NCBI GenBank assembly: GCA_009693985.1
Contig: SHWE01000001.1
Span: 1-64,000, forward strand
DNA: 64,000 nt
Reading direction: 5' to 3'
Source of the DNA: Alphaproteobacteria bacterium
GTDB lineage: Bacteria > Pseudomonadota > Alphaproteobacteria > Micropepsales > Micropepsaceae
Both the position numbers and the translations under genes were made by a program. Under the pieces are notes generated by a model. It saw only the letters and a program-made list of their open reading frames with translations. It had not been told where the DNA came from and searched no databases. Of this stretch, positions 58,984-64,000 are shown piece after piece; the first letter of the stretch is position 1; each line of letters begins with the position of its first letter.

Positions 58984-60006
58984 ATGAATCGTGTCTCGCG
59001 GATCGTCCTCTTTGCCGCCGCCGCTTTGCTTTCGACGCCCGCAATAGCGCAGCCATCGGGCGAGCCCCGCAACGACCTGCCGCAGCCCTACCGGACGACC
59101 CGCGATTGGGGCGAGCTGCCGGCCGGCACCGCGAAATGGGCAGCCGTTACGGCGGTCGAAGCCGCGCCCGCCGGCTCCATCTATGTGATCCATCGCTGCG
59201 CGGCGAATTCCTGCGTCGGGCGCCCCGAGCCGCCGATCCTGAAATTCAATCCGGCCAGCAAGCTGCTGGCGAGCTGGGGCGCGGGCCAGTTCAACTTCCC
59301 GCACGGTGCCGTCGTCGATGGCGAAGGCAATCTTTGGGTCACCGATGCGGGCGGAACGCCAGGCAAGGGCCATCAAGTGTTCAAATTCGCGCCCGATGGG
59401 CGCGTTCTGATGACGCTCGGAAAAGCCGGCATGTCGGGCACCGAGCCCGGCCTGTTCGATCAGCCGACCGATGTGGCGATCGCCGCCAATGGCGACATCT
59501 ATGTTTCCGACAGCCATCGCAACGGCAAGAACAACCGTATCCAGGTTTTCACCAAGGACGACCGCTTCCTGCGCGCTTGGGGCAGCAAAGGCACGGGCCC
59601 CGGCCAGATCAGCGAGCCCCACAGTATCGCCTTCGATTCACGCGGCCGTCTTTTCGTCGGCGACCGCGAGAACAACCGCATCCAGATCTACGACACCAAC
59701 GGCAAATTGCTCGATACGTGGCGGCAGTTCGGCCGGCCGAGCGGCATCTTCATCGCCAAGGACGACACGATATATGTGGCGGATTCCGAATCCGGCCCCG
59801 ACACCGGCGCGCATGAAATCATGGGCGCCAAGAAGGGCATTCGCATCGGCAGCGCGCGCGACGGATCGGTCACCGCCTTCATCGAAGACATGGAGCCCTT
59901 GCGGCCCGAACATTCGGGCGCCGAAGGGGGTGGCGTCGACGCGCAGGGCAATGTCTATGGCGGGGTCGTCCGCCGCCAGATGCTCGAACGCCATGTGAAG
60001 AAATAA
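58984..60006 (+). CDS. NHL-repeat / peptidylglycine amidating lyase-like secreted protein
   Basis: Signal peptide; FNFPHGAVVDGEGNLWVTDAGG; EPHSIAFDSRGRLFVGDRENNRIQIYD. Confidence 0.85.
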   Translation: MNRVSRIVLFAAAALLSTPAIAQPSGEPRNDLPQPYRTTRDWGELPAGTAKWAAVTAVEAAPAGSIYVIHRCAANSCVGRPEPPILKFNPASKLLASWGAGQFNFPHGAVVDGEGNLWVTDAGGTPGKGHQVFKFAPDGRVLMTLGKAGMSGTEPGLFDQPTDVAIAANGDIYVSDSHRNGKNNRIQVFTKDDRFLRAWGSKGTGPGQISEPHSIAFDSRGRLFVGDRENNRIQIYDTNGKLLDTWRQFGRPSGIFIAKDDTIYVADSESGPDTGAHEIMGAKKGIRIGSARDGSVTAFIEDMEPLRPEHSGAEGGGVDAQGNVYGGVVRRQMLERHVKK

Positions 60007-60116
60007 CGCTTTGGTTTGAATGTCATCCGGCCGGCAGCGCTTTAGTGAACGGCGCCTGCTTGACTCGTGGCGGGTCCTCCACAACCCTTGGGCGAAATAT
60101 ATAGCGGGAGGCACGC

Positions 60117-61205
60117 ATGAATTTCGGAACCACCAATCGCCGCAATTTCCTTATGGGCGCCGCCGCGATAGCGGGCGCTTCCACTCTTGCGGGTGGGCTC
60201 CGCGCCCCCGCGCACGCGGCCCAAGCCGCGGGTGCGCGCAAGCAGGTGATGGTGGGGGGCCGCCGCGTCAAGGTCGTCGACATCCACGGCCATCTCGTTA
60301 TCCCGGCAGCGGCCCCGCTTTTGGCCGGCACCGGCGTCGAGGGTGATTTCCCGCGCGCGCAAATCATGGGGCCCGAGCGGTTCACCCGCATGGATGCGCG
60401 CGGCATCGATGTGCAGGTGCTCAGCATCAACGGTTATTGGTGGTACGCTGCGGCCGACCGCGCTCTCGCGGCGCGCATCGTGCGCGCGCATGACGAGGGT
60501 ATCTCGGCCTGGTGCAAGGGGAATGCGGAGCGCTTCGTCGGCCTGACCTCGCCGGCGATCCAGCATCCCGATCTTGCCGCCGAGCAGATCGACTACGCGG
60601 TGAAGACTTTGGGCCTGCGCGGCGTCTCCATGGGCGGCAATGTCGCGGGCGAAGTGCCGTCATCTGCGAAATACGATCCGCTGTGGCGCAAGATCGAAGA
60701 ATTGCAGGTGCCGGTCTTCATGCACCCGACCAATGCCGAGAACCTTGCTCTCGACAAGGCATTCGAGGGGCGCGGCGATCTCGGCAACATCGTCGGCAAT
60801 CCGATGGAAACGACTTTGTACCTGACCAAGCTGATCTTCGACGGTGTGTTCGACCGTTTCCCGCGGCTGAAAGTCTGCGGCGCCCATGGCGGCGGCTTCC
60901 TGCCGTCCTATTTCGGCCGTACCGAAGTCACCTGCGACGTGCGCCCCAATGCGATGTGCGCCAACAAGAAGCGGCCCAACGAGTACCTGAAGGCCAACAT
61001 CATGGCGGATTCGATGGTGTTCTCGGACGAAGGCTTGCGCCATCTCGTGGCCGAAATGGGCGCGAACAACGTCGTCTACGGCTCCGACATGCCGTTCAAC
61101 TGGCCGGACACGATCGATCTCGTCGTCAACGCGTCCTATCTCAGCAACGCCCAGAAGGAAGCCATCCTCGGCGGCAATCTGTCGGCGATGCTGAAGATTA
61201 CGTAA
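60117..61205 (+). CDS. Amidohydrolase-2 family protein with Tat signal
   Basis: NRRNFLMGAAAIAGASTLAGGLRAPAHA; VVDIHGHLVIPAAA; FMHPTNAEN; YGSDMPF. Confidence 0.88.
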   Translation: MNFGTTNRRNFLMGAAAIAGASTLAGGLRAPAHAAQAAGARKQVMVGGRRVKVVDIHGHLVIPAAAPLLAGTGVEGDFPRAQIMGPERFTRMDARGIDVQVLSINGYWWYAAADRALAARIVRAHDEGISAWCKGNAERFVGLTSPAIQHPDLAAEQIDYAVKTLGLRGVSMGGNVAGEVPSSAKYDPLWRKIEELQVPVFMHPTNAENLALDKAFEGRGDLGNIVGNPMETTLYLTKLIFDGVFDRFPRLKVCGAHGGGFLPSYFGRTEVTCDVRPNAMCANKKRPNEYLKANIMADSMVFSDEGLRHLVAEMGANNVVYGSDMPFNWPDTIDLVVNASYLSNAQKEAILGGNLSAMLKIT

Positions 61206-61213
61206 CGGATTTC

Positions 61214-61259
61214 CTTCCCCCCTTGTGGGGGAAGGTGGCCCGTAGGGCCGGAAGGGGGG
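61214..61259. repeat. Dispersed hairpin element, copy B (convergent junction)
   Basis: CCTTCCCCCCTTGTGGGGGAAGGTGGCCCGTAGGGCCGGAAGGGGGG. Confidence 0.8.
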
Positions 61260-61904
61260 TCATCCCCCCGCGTCGGGTTGCTTCGAGGGATGCGCGTCCG
61301 CGAAGGGCTTCAGCGCGTTGCAATTGGCGATGACGGCGTTGATCTCGGTGTAGGGCGACATATCGGTCTTGAAGCGCACCGCCGAAAAGGCGTGGGCGAC
61401 GAGATAGGCGTCCGCGATGGTCGGCGCATCGCTGTAACAGAACCCTTTGCGGTATTTGTCGGCGCGCAGCATCGTCTCGATGGCGGAAAATCCCGCTTGA
61501 TTCCATAGCCCGATCCAGGCGGCGACGCCGTCGGCATCCTGTTTGTAGGTATCGCGGACGAAATTCCGTATACGGAGATTGTTCACCGGATGCATGTCGC
61601 TTCCGACGATGGAGGCGAGCGCCCGCACCTGGGCGCGGCCAAGCGCATCCTGCGGCAGCAGCGGCGGATCGGGATAGAGCTCTTCGAGATATTCGATGAT
61701 GGCGGGTGATTGGTAGAGCCGCACCCCATCGACTTCGAGCGTCGGCACGCCGCGCATCGGATTGATCTCGCCATAGGAGAATCCGAGATGCTCGCCTCTG
61801 TCCAAGCGGATCGAAATATATTCGTATTCCAGCCCCTTCAGGTTGAGCACGATCCGCGTGCGGTAGGAGGTGCTGCTGGCGTGGAAATTGTAGAGCTTCA
61901 TCAT
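61260..61904 (-). CDS. Maleylacetoacetate/maleylpyruvate isomerase-like GST
   Basis: MMKLYNFHASSTSYRTRIVLNLKGLEYEYISIRL; NPMRGVPTLEVDGVRLYQSPAIIEYLEELYPDPPLLP. Confidence 0.88.
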   Translation of the reverse strand: MMKLYNFHASSTSYRTRIVLNLKGLEYEYISIRLDRGEHLGFSYGEINPMRGVPTLEVDGVRLYQSPAIIEYLEELYPDPPLLPQDALGRAQVRALASIVGSDMHPVNNLRIRNFVRDTYKQDADGVAAWIGLWNQAGFSAIETMLRADKYRKGFCYSDAPTIADAYLVAHAFSAVRFKTDMSPYTEINAVIANCNALKPFADAHPSKQPDAGG

Positions 61905-62045
61905 GGTGGGCGGTCTCCCTCGGAATGCGGTTTTGCGCGATTTAACGCCCGGATTCAAAGGTTAAACGGAATGTCATCTGGCGCGTTCTTGCAAGTCATT
62001 CGCAATTATGGTCCCTTGATCGGCCCCCGTGGGAAAGGACGTTCC

Positions 62046-63326
62046 ATGCGTGTTCTCCGCTCCGCTTGCCTCGCCGCGAGTCTCATGCTGTCGGGTTCGA
62101 TGCTTGCCGCGCCGGCGCCGGCAACGGCGCCCACCGCCGCTGCGGTGCTGACCTCCTATGGCGATATCGCGCGCGCGATGTATGAGGATTCGCTCGCCAC
62201 CGCCAGGGCGTTGCAGGTGGCGGTCAACGCCTTCCTCGCCAATCCCACGCCGGCGACGCTGACGGCCGCGAAGAACGCCTGGAAGGCCGCACGCGTGCCT
62301 TACATGCAGACGGAGGTCTACCGCTTCGGCAATGTCGCGGTCGATGAATGGGAAGGCAAGGTGAACGCCTGGCCGCTGGATGAGGGGTTGATCGATTACG
62401 TCGCGACGTCCTACGGCACGACGTCCGACGAGAACCCGCTCTACACGCTGAACGTCATCGCGAAAAGGCAGATCCGCGTCGGCGCGCGGCAGGTGGACGC
62501 CACCACTATCAATGCGAACCTCTTGCGCAACCTGCAGGAAGCGCAAGGCGTCGAGGCCAATGTCGCAACCGGCTATCACGCCATCGAATTCCTGCTCTGG
62601 GGCCAGGATCTGCACGGCACAGGGCCGGGCGCGGGCGAACGTCCGGCGACCGACTTCAATGCGCGGGCCTGCACCAACGGCAATTGCGACCGTAGAGCCG
62701 CCTATTTGAGGACGGCGGTGGAGCTTCTGATCGCCGATTTGACCGAGATGACGGCGGACTGGGCACCGGGCGGCAAAGCGCGTGCGCAATTGGCGGCCAA
62801 GGGCGTCAATGGCGGGCTCGCGACCATCCTCACCGGCATCGGTAGCCTCTCTTACGGCGAGCTGGCGGGCGAGCGCATGAAGCTCGGCCTCATCCTGCAC
62901 GATCCCGAGGAGGAGCACGATTGCTTCTCCGACAACACGCACAACGCGCATTATTACGATCAGCTCGGCATGACCGGCATCTGGCGCGCCCGCTATACGC
63001 GCGCGAACGGGGCCGTGATGCAGGGCGCCTCCTTGCGCGATTACACGATGGCGCGCAACGCCGATGCCGCGCGCCGCATGGATGCGCGCATGGACGAGAC
63101 GCTCGCCAAGATCAAGCTGATGAAGGACACCGCCGATTCCGGGCGGATGGCCTACGACCAGATGATCGGCAGCAACAATGCCGCCGGCAACAAACTGGTG
63201 CAGGACTCCATCGACGCGTTGATCGCGCAGACGCGCGCCGATGAAGCCGTGGTCGCGGCGCTGGGCTTGAAGATCTCGGTCGAAGGATCGGACAGTCTCG
63301 ACAATCCCTCCGCTGTGGGCCCCTGA
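62046..63326 (+). CDS. Imelysin-family protein
   Basis: Signal peptide; AKNAWKAARVPYMQTEVYRFGN; GYHAIEFLLWGQDL. Confidence 0.9.
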   Translation: MRVLRSACLAASLMLSGSMLAAPAPATAPTAAAVLTSYGDIARAMYEDSLATARALQVAVNAFLANPTPATLTAAKNAWKAARVPYMQTEVYRFGNVAVDEWEGKVNAWPLDEGLIDYVATSYGTTSDENPLYTLNVIAKRQIRVGARQVDATTINANLLRNLQEAQGVEANVATGYHAIEFLLWGQDLHGTGPGAGERPATDFNARACTNGNCDRRAAYLRTAVELLIADLTEMTADWAPGGKARAQLAAKGVNGGLATILTGIGSLSYGELAGERMKLGLILHDPEEEHDCFSDNTHNAHYYDQLGMTGIWRARYTRANGAVMQGASLRDYTMARNADAARRMDARMDETLAKIKLMKDTADSGRMAYDQMIGSNNAAGNKLVQDSIDALIAQTRADEAVVAALGLKISVEGSDSLDNPSAVGP

Positions 63327-63333
63327 GGCATTG

Positions 63334-64000
63334 ATGCCGCCATTCCGTCCCGCTTTCACGCGCCGTGCCATTCTTGCAGGCGGCGCCGCGATACTGGCCG
63401 CGCCCCTCGTCGGGTGCAGCCAAAGCACCGTTCCGGTTGCGGGAGCACCGCCGGCTGGCCGCTTGCGCGAAACGCGCATCGGCGGGCAGGCGATCACGCT
63501 GACCGCACAGGAACACCCGCTCACCCTTGGCGGTCGATCGGGCGCGACGCCGACCTGGCTGTATGGCGAGGAGCTGTTTCCGGTCTTGCGTTTGAAGCGC
63601 GACGAAAGCCTCGAGGTCACGCTGCAAAACCAGCTCAGCGAACATACTTCGATCCATTGGCACGGGGTGCGCGTGCCCAATGCGATGGACGGCGTTCCCT
63701 ATGTGACGCAGATGCCGGTGAAGCCCGGCGAGAATTTCACCTATCGCTTCACGCCGCCCGGTTCGGGCACGTACTTCTTCCATCCCCATTGCAACACCTC
63801 CGTACAATTGGGACGCGGCCTGTCGGGCGTGCTGATCGTCGAAGACGGCGATCCCCAATATGACGACGACGTCGTCGTGGTGCTGAAGGATTGGCGCCTG
63901 GCGGAGGACGGCAGCTTCCTGCCGTTCCTGACGGCGGAAGGCGCGGGCCGCTCGGGCACCTATGGAACGCTGCGCACCGTCAACGGAATGGTGGCGCCGG
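63334..64000 (+). CDS. Multicopper oxidase, N-terminal part (truncated by window edge)
   Basis: FTRRAILAGGAAILAAPLVGC signal; TSIHWHGVRVPNAMDGVPYVTQMPVKPGENFTYRFTPPGSGTYFFHPHCN; open to the edge, so missing from the ORF track. Confidence 0.9.
   Translation, partial: MPPFRPAFTRRAILAGGAAILAAPLVGCSQSTVPVAGAPPAGRLRETRIGGQAITLTAQEHPLTLGGRSGATPTWLYGEELFPVLRLKRDESLEVTLQNQLSEHTSIHWHGVRVPNAMDGVPYVTQMPVKPGENFTYRFTPPGSGTYFFHPHCNTSVQLGRGLSGVLIVEDGDPQYDDDVVVVLKDWRLAEDGSFLPFLTAEGAGRSGTYGTLRTVNGMVAP

Overview
High-GC window, probably alphaproteobacterial, that is almost entirely protein-coding. I saw no rRNA, convincing tRNA, CRISPR array or transposase. The left half (about 2-24 kb) is rich in exported enzymes with Sec or Tat signals. 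It includes a co-directional block (11224-18075) of a Tat-signal ThDP enzyme, a c-type cytochrome, a bicupin, a Bug/TctC binding protein, a DUF1194 protein and an APC permease. The middle (about 25-45 kb) is an aromatic-acid catabolic region. It holds a complete protocatechuate 4,5-cleavage set (ligK-, J-, I-, A-, B- and C-like), a phthalate-dioxygenase-like Rieske oxygenase without a nearby reductase, a 4,5-dihydroxyphthalate-decarboxylase-like protein, a class II aldolase, two FAH-family hydrolases, a gentisate-dioxygenase-like cupin and enol-lactonase-like hydrolases. Three paralogous bicupin proteins each sit beside a different catabolic module. The right part is housekeeping and redox genes: GlxR/GckA-like, aspartate aminotransferase, an EF-G-like GTPase, Dps, MsrP, TrxB, Lrp, a maleylacetoacetate-isomerase-like protein, imelysin and a multicopper oxidase. 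By direct reading, four genes are interrupted: DUF2971 (+1 frameshift in an A7 run plus TAA), a serine hydrolase (TAG), a cytochrome c (TAG) and a DUF486 protein (TGA). I also found a perfect TTGAT-N4-ATCAA (FNR/FixK-type) box before the gentisate-dioxygenase-like gene, an ICE-box-like palindrome between the -35 and -10 of dps, a GTTCG-N5-CGAAC palindrome before bicupin 3, and several hairpin repeats. One repeat family has two copies at convergent gene ends whose inner stems covary. All functional names come from reading motifs and recalling families; no database search was run.
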